Assembly (NCBI GenBank): GCA_905215505.1
Contig: CAJMPU010000005.1
Span: 60,096-124,095 of the forward strand
Direction of reading: 5' to 3'
DNA length: 64,000 nucleotides
Source of the DNA: an uncultured bacterium
Lineage (GTDB): Bacteria > Actinomycetota > Coriobacteriia > Coriobacteriales > Coriobacteriaceae
Below the pieces are notes generated by a model. It did no database searches. It saw only the letters and a list, made by a program, of their open reading frames with translations, and had not been told where the DNA came from. A program made the position numbers and the translations under genes. Position 1 is the stretch's first letter, and each line of letters opens with the position of its first letter. Positions 7,904-16,045 of this stretch are shown here, in pieces.

Positions 7904-10205
7904 GCAGACCAGCTCCCTTCAAAGCATCGGTAAGTGCAGCGCGCGTGTCGTTGGCCATGGGGCACAGCGGCATACGGTAGTTTGCCTCGATCATACCCAT
8001 CTGAGCGAGCGCCTCTTTGACGGGGATGGGGTTGACCTCACTAAAGAGGGCGTTGATGAGCGGCTGACCGGCAATCTGGATATCGCGGGCGCGCTCCACG
8101 TCGCCGTCCAGATAGGCACGGCACATGTCGTGCACGAGCTGCGGCTGAACGTCTGCCCACACGCTGATGGTACCCGAAGCGCCTAGGCTCATGAGCGGCA
8201 CGGTGAGGGCATCCTCGCCCGAGTACATGCGGAAGTCGTCTGACAGCAGGTGGGCGATCTTGGCCGCGTAGGCGACGTTGCCCGAGGCCTCCTTGATGCC
8301 CATGATGTTGGGGTGCGCGGCCAAGCGCTCTACGTTGCGCTCGCTGATGCCGCAGCCACAGCGGCCGGGGATGTTGTACAGAATGCAGGGGATGTCCACG
8401 GCGTCGGCCACGGTCTTAAAGTGCTGGTAGATGCCCTCTTCGTTAGACTTGTTGTAGTAGGGGGTAATGAGCAGCAGACCATCGGCGCCCAGGCCCTGGT
8501 AAGTGAGCGACTTAGTGAGCATGGTCTGCGTGGAGTTAGAGCCCGAGCCGGCAATAACGGGGACTCGGCCCGCAACCTGCTTGACCACTGCGGCGACAAC
8601 GGAGTTGTCCTCGTCGTCGGTCATCGTGGCACTCTCTCCGGTGGTGCCCAGGGTGAGGATGGCGTCGGTGCCATTTTGCAGGTGGAAATCGATAAGGCGC
8701 TCGAGCGCGTCAAAGTCGACACTGCCGTCCTTTTTAAACGGCGTGACAAGGGCGACGATTGAACCCTCGAGATTGCGGATGTCCATGTTCTTCTCCTTCG
8801 CTTCCGCGATCTGGATGCGTTTGTTCCACTGAGCGGCGACGGCCAGGCGCTCGTCCTGAGCGCGGCGGCGGGCACTTTCGGCGCGCGACTTGGCCAGCAA
8901 CTCTCGGCCGCACGGCAGCACGTCGAGCGTGGCAAAGTATTCGCCCGGGCGCTCGGCGCGACGGATGAGGTCGGCCGAGCCATCGGGGCGCAGCAGGACC
9001 TCGGCGGAGCGCAGACGGCCGTTGTAGTTGTAGCCCATGGAGTAGCCATGCGCGCCGGTATCGTGGATTACAAGCAGGTCACCCATGTCGATATGCGGCA
9101 GCTCGCGATCGATAGCGAACTTGTCGTTGTTCTCGCATAGGTTGCCCGTGATGTCATAGGTGTTCGTGACGGGCGCTGTGGCCTTGTCGGCGCCGCCCGG
9201 CTGACCCATCACCGTGATGTGGTGGTAAGCGCCATACATGGCGGGACGAATGAGGTCGACGGCACTGGCGTCCACGCCGATATAGTCCTTGTAGATTTGC
9301 TTCTCGTGGATAGCCTTGGTGACCAGGCAGCCGTAGGGGCCCATCATAAAGCGGCCCATCTCGGTGCAGATGGCCACATCGTCCATGCCGGCGGGAACCA
9401 GGATCTCGTCGTATGCCGCGTGTACTCCCTCGCCGATGGCGCGAATGTCGTTGGCCTGCTGCTCGGGCAGGTAGGGGATGCCGACGCCGCCGGACAGATT
9501 GATGAAGGCGACGTGTGCGCCGGTCTCGCGCTCCAGGCGTACGGCAAGCTCAAAGAGGATGCGCGCGAGCTTGGGGTAGTAGTCGTTGGTGACAGTGTTG
9601 CTGGCAAGGAATGCGTGGATGCCAAAGTCCTCGGCACCCTTGGCCTTGAGCATGCGGAAGGCCTCGAAGAGCTGCTCGGTGGTCATGCCATATTTGGAGT
9701 CGCCCGGGTTGTCCATGATGCCGTTGGAGAGCTGGAACAGGCCGCCTGGATTAAAGCGGCAGCTGACCGTCTTGGGGATGGGTCCCGCAACACGCTCAAA
9801 GAACTCGATGTGGCTGATGTCGTCAAAGTTGACGATGGCGCCCAGCTTGTCGGCGAGCTCAAAGTCCGCCGCCGGCGTGTCGTTGGACGAGAACATGATG
9901 TCATGCCCCGTGATGCCCAGCGAGCGGGCGATCATGAGCTCGGTATAGCTCGAGCAATCGCAACCGCAGCCGTATTCGTTGAGAATGGAGATGAGCGCCG
10001 GGTTGGGGTTGGCCTTGACGGCAAAGTATTCCTTAAAGCCCGGGTTCCATGCAAAGGCGTCGCGCACTTCTTGCATGTTGCGGCGGATGCCCGCCTCGTC
10101 GTATAGATGAAACGGCGTGGGGAACTGCTCGACGATATGCTCGAGCGTCTCCTTGTCCACAAACGGCTGCTTGGCCGTATATGCCTCGTTGGGAGTCAAT
10201 GACAT
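7896..10205 (-). CDS. lysA-dapA: Diaminopimelate decarboxylase - dihydrodipicolinate synthase in one reading frame
   Basis: One uninterrupted 769-codon frame holds two enzymes of the lysine pathway. Residues 1 to about 435 are LysA, a fold-III PLP decarboxylase: the PLP lysine is in EYFAVKANPNP, with the HDTGAHGYSMGYNYNGRLR block near the C-terminus. An Ala/Arg/Glu-rich linker (about 436-473) leads to DapA (about 474-769), with the TTGESAT loop, YYNKSNEEG and the Schiff-base lysine in GIKEASGN. An internal ATG at 8786 has GAAGGAG seven bases upstream and would give a normal 296-residue DapA. It is therefore either a true fusion, or a lysA that lost its stop and reads into a separately initiated dapA, or both. 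First gene after the lysine riboswitch. Confidence 0.85.
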   Translation of the reverse strand: MSLTPNEAYTAKQPFVDKETLEHIVEQFPTPFHLYDEAGIRRNMQEVRDAFAWNPGFKEYFAVKANPNPALISILNEYGCGCDCSSYTELMIARSLGITGHDIMFSSNDTPAADFELADKLGAIVNFDDISHIEFFERVAGPIPKTVSCRFNPGGLFQLSNGIMDNPGDSKYGMTTEQLFEAFRMLKAKGAEDFGIHAFLASNTVTNDYYPKLARILFELAVRLERETGAHVAFINLSGGVGIPYLPEQQANDIRAIGEGVHAAYDEILVPAGMDDVAICTEMGRFMMGPYGCLVTKAIHEKQIYKDYIGVDASAVDLIRPAMYGAYHHITVMGQPGGADKATAPVTNTYDITGNLCENNDKFAIDRELPHIDMGDLLVIHDTGAHGYSMGYNYNGRLRSAEVLLRPDGSADLIRRAERPGEYFATLDVLPCGRELLAKSRAESARRRAQDERLAVAAQWNKRIQIAEAKEKNMDIRNLEGSIVALVTPFKKDGSVDFDALERLIDFHLQNGTDAILTLGTTGESATMTDDEDNSVVAAVVKQVAGRVPVIAGSGSNSTQTMLTKSLTYQGLGADGLLLITPYYNKSNEEGIYQHFKTVADAVDIPCILYNIPGRCGCGISERNVERLAAHPNIMGIKEASGNVAYAAKIAHLLSDDFRMYSGEDALTVPLMSLGASGTISVWADVQPQLVHDMCRAYLDGDVERARDIQIAGQPLINALFSEVNPIPVKEALAQMGMIEANYRMPLCPMANDTRAALTDALKGAGLLD
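8787..8800 (-). promoter_or_regulatory. Internal ribosome binding site and start of dapA inside the fused frame
   Basis: On the minus strand GAAGGAGAAGAAC precedes ATG at 8786, giving MDIRNLEGSIVALVTPF, the usual DapA N-terminus. A well-spaced Shine-Dalgarno site inside a supposed linker argues that free DapA is also made. Confidence 0.7.
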
Positions 10206-10293
10206 GTCCCGTAAACCTCGCTATCCAGACGGCGCTACCTGCGCATCGAATCCGCATAGCGTGGACCCAATGTCCGGATAGCGCTCCCGCATT

Positions 10294-10437
10294 GCTGCAG
10301 ACAGTCCTGCGGGTGTTTCCCGCAGGCCCACCAGGCTGTTCGTGCCCGAAAAACCCAGTTCGGCGGGTTTCGCCTCCCCGCGGGGTCAAAGCCTGCCGGC
10401 TCGCCCGCGGCTCTTCGTGCCCGCGCCTCTATCAAGT
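10294..10437 (-). promoter_or_regulatory. Lysine riboswitch (L box)
   Basis: Read on the minus strand, the leader of lysA-dapA shows the L-box signature in order: GATAGAGGCGCGGGC, CGAAGAG, GGGGAGGCGAAA, CCGCCGAACTGGG, CACGAACAGCCTGG, and a closing GGACTGTC whose CTGTC pairs with the opening GATAG (one G-U pair). Downstream, GCTATCCGGAC (about 10275) can pair with GTCTGGATAGC (about 10230), placed directly beside the GAGG ribosome binding site. No T-run follows, so control is more likely at translation initiation. Recognised from memory of the consensus, not from a covariance-model search. Confidence 0.82.
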
Positions 10438-10584
10438 GGTAACGACCCTACCACGTTGCACTTTACCAAACAAGAGTATTCGTATATAACGTTTAAAAAA
10501 TGCAGGGATATGCTGGAAATAAGGGTGTAGCAATCTTGCGGCACAATAGATAGCAGCCGACGCGCACCTACGAAAGGAACCAAT

Positions 10585-11772
10585 ATGGCCGAGCTCCAAG
10601 AACTCCGTCGCTACCGCCGCGACTTGCACAGGATCCCGGAGCTCGACTTCGATCTTCCGCAGACGATCGCCTATATCGAGGGCGTGTTGGCACCGCTCAC
10701 CTGCGAGGTGACCCATCCGTGCCCCGGCTGCGTCTGCGCTTTCTTCGACGCTGGCGTTGGCGCCGCGCATGCCACGGCGATTCGCGCCGATATGGATGCG
10801 CTGCCCATTGCCGAGGCAACGGGGGCAGCGTTCGCTTCGACCCATCCCGGCAAGATGCATGCTTGCGGGCACGATGGACACATGGCCATGGCGCTTTCGG
10901 CGGCAACCTTTGTCGACCGTACGATCCGTGAGCAGCCGGGCGCCATTAAGCGCAATGTGCTCTTTGTGTTTCAGCCGGCCGAGGAGACGACTGGTGGTGC
11001 CAAGACGGTGTGCGAGAGCGGCGTGTTCGAGCGCTACGGGGTGGATCGCATCTTCGGCTTCCACGTGTGGCCCGATCTGCCCGCCGGCACGTTGGCGAGC
11101 TGCTCCGGTCCGTTGCTGGCGCGTTCGAGTGAGACACACATTCATATCCATGGCACGAGCATTCATATCGCTAAGACCTATGGCGTTCCGGTCGAGGAGT
11201 CGCACGATGCGGCGCTGGCGGCTGCCAAGTTCTTGGTTTCCGAGCGCGAGCTCATGGACGAGTTGGGTGTCGACGAGCCCTGCATTGGTAAGTTCGGCCT
11301 GCTGCAGGCCGGCACCGTCTGCAATGCGGTGGCGGGGGAGGCCCATGTTGCCGGCAGCCTACGTGTGTTTACGGACGACATGTTCGACCGCGCGCGCGAG
11401 GGCGTGCGCCGCGTGCTGGACGATGCCTGCGTCGCAACGGGCTGCACATATGACCTCGATTTTGCCGAGGGCTATCCGCCGGTCGATAACGACCCCGAGC
11501 TGTTCGCCCACATTGCGCCCGCCTTGTCCGAGCTGCAACTTGTGGACGAGCCGCTGCTAATCGCCGAGGATTTCGCGTTCTATCAGCGCCATCTGCCGGG
11601 CGTGTTTTTCTTGCTGGGCACGGGCGTGCCAGAGGGACAAGAAAACCCGATCGACGCTGATGGCTGCCCAGCCTATGCCACAAGCGCTCTGCATACCGAT
11701 AGCATGCTCTTCGACGAGGAAATCCTACTCAAGGGCCTCGATGTCTACAAACGATTGCTTGGCTTGGAGTGA
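10585..11772 (+). CDS. M20 family amidohydrolase, possible N-acetyl-DAP deacetylase
   Basis: A 395-residue M20D-type metallo-amidohydrolase. Metal-binding segments are visible: MHACGHDGHMAMAL, FVFQPAEETTGGAKTV, FGFHVWPDLPAGTLA and, near the C-terminus, LIAEDFAFYQRHLPGVFFLLG. AAAGGA precedes the ATG. It is divergent from the lysine operon, which has DapH, so deacetylation of N-acetyl-LL-DAP is an attractive role; family members also include hippurate and N-acyl-amino-acid hydrolases, and the sequence alone does not decide. A small membrane protein gene follows within three bases. Confidence 0.85.
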   Translation: MAELQELRRYRRDLHRIPELDFDLPQTIAYIEGVLAPLTCEVTHPCPGCVCAFFDAGVGAAHATAIRADMDALPIAEATGAAFASTHPGKMHACGHDGHMAMALSAATFVDRTIREQPGAIKRNVLFVFQPAEETTGGAKTVCESGVFERYGVDRIFGFHVWPDLPAGTLASCSGPLLARSSETHIHIHGTSIHIAKTYGVPVEESHDAALAAAKFLVSERELMDELGVDEPCIGKFGLLQAGTVCNAVAGEAHVAGSLRVFTDDMFDRAREGVRRVLDDACVATGCTYDLDFAEGYPPVDNDPELFAHIAPALSELQLVDEPLLIAEDFAFYQRHLPGVFFLLGTGVPEGQENPIDADGCPAYATSALHTDSMLFDEEILLKGLDVYKRLLGLE

Positions 11773-11774
11773 CG

Positions 11775-12098
11775 ATGGAACGACGCCGACAGTCTTCCGT
11801 ATATAGCCCGGGTGGATGCGGGTGTGGCTTGCTACTGCTTCCGGTTATTGCTGTGAGCATTGGCGTGATGTTTGCGCTTGCCGGGGTGGCAGCAGCGGCA
11901 CTCGTGTTGCTGATTGTGGCCATTGGCGTGACGGTCTGGCTGTGCCGTTCTCGCGAGCAACGTCGTGCCGATGGTAAGACCAATGTTGGATGGACTATCT
12001 TTTTAGTCGTCGCCTACCTATTGAGCATCAGCTATTTAGTTTTCTTTATCCTGTTGCTTGTGAGCACCTTTACCGGGGAATCCGTCACGTTGGGTTGA
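11775..12098 (+). CDS. Small multi-pass membrane protein
   Basis: 107 residues, two bases after the amidohydrolase stop, with GGAG inside that gene's last codons as likely ribosome site. Hydrophobic stretches at about 15-38, 40-57 and 73-98 suggest three membrane helices, with a basic CRSREQRRADGK loop between. Not recognised as any family. A GTG at 11769 is an alternative start. Function unknown; probably co-transcribed with the amidohydrolase. Confidence 0.6.
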   Translation: MERRRQSSVYSPGGCGCGLLLLPVIAVSIGVMFALAGVAAAALVLLIVAIGVTVWLCRSREQRRADGKTNVGWTIFLVVAYLLSISYLVFFILLLVSTFTGESVTLG

Positions 12099-12262
12099 TA
12101 CACAGCCAGCAGACGGTCGTGCAAAGTGCGTTTGCTCGGCGTTCGGATAACTGCATTGGCCGTTTATCGCAACTTTAGCTCACAGCTAATGAATTCAAGT
12201 CCAATCCTTCCTACGATGTGCTGTGCGCCGGCGCGGTAGCCGGATCATAGGAAGGATGCATA

Positions 12263-12706
12263 ATGGCAAAAGAGGGAAAGAAGCCGATCGGCAAGATTGT
12301 CCTAGGCGTCATCGTGGTGCTGGTTATCGTCGGTGCCGTGGGCTCTATGGGTGGCAATTCAACCGATTCGTCTGCGAGCGATTCGGCAAAACCTGCCGAG
12401 GCGACACAGCAGGCTGAGGAGCAAAAAGAACCGCAAGAACCGTATACCATTGCTGACGAGGCTGAAGACACCTCCAATCAGTTTGCCTATAAGATCACGG
12501 GCACGCTGACCAATAACACGGACAAGGAAAAGAGCTACATTCAGATTGAGTATGTTCTGTATGATGCCGATGGCAACCAGGTTGGAACGGCTCTTGCAAA
12601 CACCAATCATCTGAAGGCGGGCGGCTCCTGGAAGTTCGAGGCGCTGGGTACGGTGTCTCCTGACCAGGTTGCTAGCTGGGAGCGTTCGGATGTAAGCGGT
12701 TTTTAG
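12263..12706 (+). CDS. FxLYD-like domain membrane-anchored protein
   Basis: 147 residues: cytoplasmic basic start MAKEGKKPIGK, one membrane helix (IVLGVIVVLVIVGAVGSMG), a Ser/Thr/Glu/Gln-rich linker (about 32-60), then a small extracytoplasmic beta-domain with IQIEYVLYDADGNQVGTALANTNHLKAGGSWKFEA, which matches the FxLYD fold seen in Gram-positive surface proteins. Such domains often accompany signalling or secretion genes; function unknown. Its start has GGAAGG upstream. It precedes an HTH gene and a Ser/Thr kinase on the same strand. Confidence 0.65.
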   Translation: MAKEGKKPIGKIVLGVIVVLVIVGAVGSMGGNSTDSSASDSAKPAEATQQAEEQKEPQEPYTIADEAEDTSNQFAYKITGTLTNNTDKEKSYIQIEYVLYDADGNQVGTALANTNHLKAGGSWKFEALGTVSPDQVASWERSDVSGF

Positions 12707-12739
12707 CATGTTGCATGCACTGGGGGGAGGTGAAGTCGT

Positions 12740-13162
12740 ATGCCCGATAAAAAGCTGACCGAGGAGCTGCTCAATGAGCTTCTCGATGCGCCGAACATCG
12801 ATGGCTATATCAGGGAGCACGACTTTGCCGCCCCGTCGCTTTCGGACTACCTGAAGCAGCTGCTGCAGGAAAAGGGCTTGGAGCGCTCGCGCGTGGTTCG
12901 TATGGCCGATCTCAATGAGACCTTCGGCTATCAGATCTTTACCGGTGCGCGTCACCCGAGTCGCAATAAGGTGCTGCAGATTGCCTTTGCGATGGCGCTG
13001 ACGCTCAAAGAGGCCAACCGTGCACTGACGGCTGCCGGGGTAAGCGTCCTCAACTGCAAGGATCGCCGTGATGCGATTATCATCTTTTGCATCGATCGCG
13101 GGTGCAGCCTCCAAAAGGTCAACGAGGAGCTGTATCGCTTTGGCGAGGAGACGGTGAGTTAG
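12740..13162 (+). CDS. XRE-like helix-turn-helix protein
   Basis: 140 residues. The middle (about 38-90) reads SLSDYLKQLLQEKGLERSRVVRMADLNETFGYQIFTGARHPSRNKVLQIAFAMALTLKEANRAL, a lambda-repressor-type HTH spacing. The C-terminal part (DAIIIFCIDRGCSLQKVNEELYRFGEE) resembles small proteins found next to Ser/Thr kinases in Coriobacteria and Firmicutes; this association is from memory. It has a strong GGGGGGAGGTG ribosome site and sits 98 bases before the kinase gene, so it may be its partner or substrate. Confidence 0.65.
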   Translation: MPDKKLTEELLNELLDAPNIDGYIREHDFAAPSLSDYLKQLLQEKGLERSRVVRMADLNETFGYQIFTGARHPSRNKVLQIAFAMALTLKEANRALTAAGVSVLNCKDRRDAIIIFCIDRGCSLQKVNEELYRFGEETVS

Positions 13163-13260
13163 CGGCTGATATCTGAGCCGGCGGAGCTGCCGAACAACGA
13201 TGCAAACGAACGGGGCGCGGATGCCATGGGGTGTCTGCGCCCTGCGCTATGATGGAGGCT

Positions 13261-14640
13261 ATGGATACTCAGACCACAACATATTCCGATGACGAGCTGA
13301 CCGCAGCGCTTGCCGAACATCTGGCGTCGCTCGATCGCGACGACAGCTATCGCGTGGAGCGTGTACTTAAGCGCTCGTCCGTTGAAACAACCGAGCTCGT
13401 GTACTTTGAAGGAACCGGCGGTGGTTCGCTCGGCCCCTTTGTCCGTAAACGCATCGATGCTTCGGCTCAAATCGGCGGGGCATACGAGCGTCTGTTTGCC
13501 GCCCAGCGGGCAGGCAGGCGTTTTGAGCACCTGCCCAGAATCGTCGATTGTCGTCGTGTGGGCGACGAGCTCAACGTGGTTATGGAATACATCGAAGGGG
13601 AGACGCTCGGGGTGCTGGTGGACCGTCTGGGAGCCACCCCCGATTATGCGCGTGAATTGTATCCTGCCCTATGCGATGCCGTGGGCGAGCTCCACGCCGG
13701 TTTTGCAATGGCGGGGGAGACGTCGGCGCCGGTGATCCATCGCGACCTCAAACCGTCGAATATCATCGTGACGGGTGCGAACTGTACGCTCGATGAGGGC
13801 CTGACGTTTTCGTCGCTGGTGATTATCGACTTGGGGATCGCGCGCGTATGGCGCGATGGTGCCGATGCCGACACCGTCAAGTTTGGCACGCGACCCTATG
13901 CGCCGCCCGAGCAGTATGGGTTTGGGCAGACGAGTGTGCGCAGCGACGTCTACGCACTGGGCGCCCTGTTGTTCTTCTGCTTGACGGGAGTCGACCCTAA
14001 ACCAGGGCTCGACATGCGCGAGCAATGCGAGGCGCGTGGCATTCCCACTCCACTTGCCGATGCCGTCTGCATGTCGATGGCGCTCGACCCGGCCAAGCGT
14101 TTTGCGAGTGCGGAAGCGTTGGGACGGGCGACGCGCTCGGCATACGATCTGAGCCGCCCCGTGCGGCCTCCTACACCTGCGCCTGTCCGTACTCCGGCCT
14201 CGGAGACGGTGTTGACGCTCCAAGGGCTCCAGAACCCCGCAGGGCTTCCTGGGTCTGCCGCCTCCGCTGCATGCGGTCTGCTCTCTCGCGTTCCGGAGTC
14301 TCTGGGGCGCATTTGGAATACGCTTGTCTGCTTCTCGCTACTTGTGTTCTTTGCCGGAAGTCACTTTGCCGTCTTTCACCCCACGGGAGCAAACCAAAGC
14401 TACCCGACGTGGTTTCTCATAATCGAGTATTTTTTCTTTGTCGATGGCCTTATGGTGCTTATGCATTTTGCGCTGCTCGATAAGCGCCGTCTTCGTCGGC
14501 GATTCGCACTGCTCGACAGCCATCGCGGCAAGAAACTCGCGAAACTCTGGCTCAAGGCATTGGGTGTGCTGCTCCTATGCATGATCGTCATAGTCGCGAT
14601 CGCCAATGCGACCGGCGTCGTCGATACCTCCGCTACCTAA
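13261..14640 (+). CDS. Membrane Ser/Thr protein kinase
   Basis: A 459-residue Hanks-type kinase. The N-terminal kinase domain has VVMEYIEGETLGVLVD, the catalytic loop HRDLKPSNII, the metal-binding region IIDLGIARV (DLG in place of DFG), and the activation/APE segment GTRPYAPPEQYGFGQTS. Three hydrophobic segments (about 355-378, 390-412 and 432-452) place the C-terminus in the membrane, unlike PknB with its extracellular PASTA tail. Starts at 13249, 13252 and 13261 are all possible; GGAGG is too close to 13261 for certainty. Substrates unknown; the HTH and FxLYD genes upstream are candidates. Confidence 0.8.
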   Translation: MDTQTTTYSDDELTAALAEHLASLDRDDSYRVERVLKRSSVETTELVYFEGTGGGSLGPFVRKRIDASAQIGGAYERLFAAQRAGRRFEHLPRIVDCRRVGDELNVVMEYIEGETLGVLVDRLGATPDYARELYPALCDAVGELHAGFAMAGETSAPVIHRDLKPSNIIVTGANCTLDEGLTFSSLVIIDLGIARVWRDGADADTVKFGTRPYAPPEQYGFGQTSVRSDVYALGALLFFCLTGVDPKPGLDMREQCEARGIPTPLADAVCMSMALDPAKRFASAEALGRATRSAYDLSRPVRPPTPAPVRTPASETVLTLQGLQNPAGLPGSAASAACGLLSRVPESLGRIWNTLVCFSLLVFFAGSHFAVFHPTGANQSYPTWFLIIEYFFFVDGLMVLMHFALLDKRRLRRRFALLDSHRGKKLAKLWLKALGVLLLCMIVIVAIANATGVVDTSAT

Positions 14641-14644
14641 AAGA

Positions 14645-14667
14645 AAAGGGCCCCATTAGGGCCCTTT
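14645..14667. terminator. Bidirectional terminator between convergent genes
   Basis: AAAGGGCCC / GGGCCCTTT with a 5-base loop, lying between the kinase stop and the stop of the minus-strand secreted protein. Confidence 0.7.
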
Positions 14668-14677
14668 GCAGTTGCGC

Positions 14678-15811
14678 TTAGATGCGGTTCATCTGAGCGG
14701 CGACTTTGTTGTACCAGTCCTGCCACGTGGGCGGGCAGTACTTTTTGGCCGCTGCCGGGGTAAGGGTGGAGCCGTAGTTGGCGCCCAGATAGGCAACGTG
14801 AGCGGAGATGCCCTCGCTCCAGCTGCCAAAGCTGCGCCAACCGCCGCCACGTGCACTCCAGCCCCAGGCGTTGTAAGAATTGGCGCAATAAGCACCCTTG
14901 GTGCTCTCGATACAGGCGATGGCGGGGGACCAACGGGGGTCGACACCGGTATTCCAGGCGGCGACGGCAAAGTTATAGCCCTGGCCTGCCATGGGGGAGC
15001 CGGCGAGATAATTGTCGATGCGGCTCGTCCACTCATTAATGAACGAATCGTAATCGGAGCTACCGGTATTGGCGTTGTTCACCGTGGTGTCGATGGTGGT
15101 GTTGGTGTTGGTGGCCTGGCTGCTGGAATTGCTGCCGCTTACGCCCTCGCCCGAGAGCTTCTCGGCGGCAGCGGCCTTATCGGCCTCAAGCTTGGCAAGC
15201 TCGGCGGCATTTTCCTGCTCGGCTTTTGCCTGTGCCTCGCTGCGGAGCTGCTGGGCCTGCGCCAGCGCATCCTCGGCGTTTTTCTGCTCTGCCTCAAGCT
15301 GTGACTTGGCCTGCTGGAGCTCGGCCTTGTTCTGCTCGAGTTCGGTTTGCATATTATTGAGCTCTTCGATCTCGTCGACGCTCGAGCTCGTGATCTGGTT
15401 GGTGTATTTGCAGGTCGTGATGAACTCACCCAGGCTCTGCGCATTGACCAGGAAGCTCACGATGGGATTGGTGCCCTTCTGATACTTGTACAGATCGCGC
15501 ATGGCGGAGCTTGCCTTGGCCTGCTGCTCGGGAAGCTTAGCCTCGATTTCCTCGATGCTTGCCTCGTTGGAGTCAATCTGCTTTTGCAGGTCATCGAGTT
15601 TGGTGCGGGCGTCGTTGTAGGCGCTCGTGGCGGCTTCGATCTTCTGCTGGGCTGCGGAAAGCTGGTCCTGCGTTGCCTGCGAGGCGGCATACGCCGCAAC
15701 GGGGGAGAGCATCGGCGTGGCCGTCAGCGCAACGGCGAGCGCGGCGCTCGTGATGATACGAGCCGGCTTCGACGCAATGAGCGCTGCGGTGCGATGATTC
15801 GAATGCTGCAT
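14678..15811 (-). CDS. Secreted coiled-coil protein with C-terminal lysozyme-like domain
   Basis: 377 residues. A signal peptide ends near SPVAAYA (residue 42). Residues about 45-230 form a long coiled coil (LSAAQQKIEAATSAYNDARTKLDDLQKQI and onward) resembling the CwlO/PcsB N-terminal region. A Ser/Asn/Thr-rich linker leads to a C-terminal domain with VDPRWSPAIACIESTKGAYC, NSYNAWGWSARGGGW and WSEGISAHVAYLGANYG, similar to glucosaminidase or lytic-transglycosylase folds, with Glu in CIESTKG a candidate catalytic residue. Likely a peptidoglycan hydrolase acting in cell separation. The ATG at 15811 has AGAGGG upstream and is preferred over TTG at 15826. Confidence 0.75.
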   Translation of the reverse strand: MQHSNHRTAALIASKPARIITSAALAVALTATPMLSPVAAYAASQATQDQLSAAQQKIEAATSAYNDARTKLDDLQKQIDSNEASIEEIEAKLPEQQAKASSAMRDLYKYQKGTNPIVSFLVNAQSLGEFITTCKYTNQITSSSVDEIEELNNMQTELEQNKAELQQAKSQLEAEQKNAEDALAQAQQLRSEAQAKAEQENAAELAKLEADKAAAAEKLSGEGVSGSNSSSQATNTNTTIDTTVNNANTGSSDYDSFINEWTSRIDNYLAGSPMAGQGYNFAVAAWNTGVDPRWSPAIACIESTKGAYCANSYNAWGWSARGGGWRSFGSWSEGISAHVAYLGANYGSTLTPAAAKKYCPPTWQDWYNKVAAQMNRI

Positions 15812-15895
15812 CCAGTCCCTCTGCAATCAATCGTAGGTTATGGTTCGAACGGTATTCTACTACTGCTTTCGACCTCAACTTGAACCTTAAAGGTT

Positions 15896-15926
15896 CCAAA
15901 GGGTCAAGTTGAACTTGACCCTTTGG
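15896..15926. promoter_or_regulatory. Near-perfect palindrome in the secreted-hydrolase upstream region
   Basis: Arms CCAAAGGGTCAAGTT / AACTTGACCCTTTGG around one base. Next to it CCTCAACTTGAACCTTAAAGG (15873-15893) repeats the same AACTTGAAC word. It lies 85-115 bases upstream of the hydrolase start and could be an operator, perhaps of a MerR-type regulator (inference). A related CAACTTGAAGG motif occurs at 63856. Confidence 0.5.
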
Positions 15927-16045
15927 CTTTGACCTGCAGTTATGATGAATTGTTGAGAAACCATAGAGTTCAACTTTAACGTTACAGAGCCCTGTTTGAG
16001 AGGTGTTTTGGGCTGTAAAAGCTATCTCAACGTGGGGTTTTACAA

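Noticed and set aside
10206..10437. Small ORFs in the lysA leader
   Set aside because: They coincide with the lysine riboswitch and have no ribosome sites.
13231..13260. GTG 13231 as kinase start
   Set aside because: Leads into a short Met-rich stretch without a ribosome site; later ATG codons fit the kinase domain better, though the exact one is uncertain.
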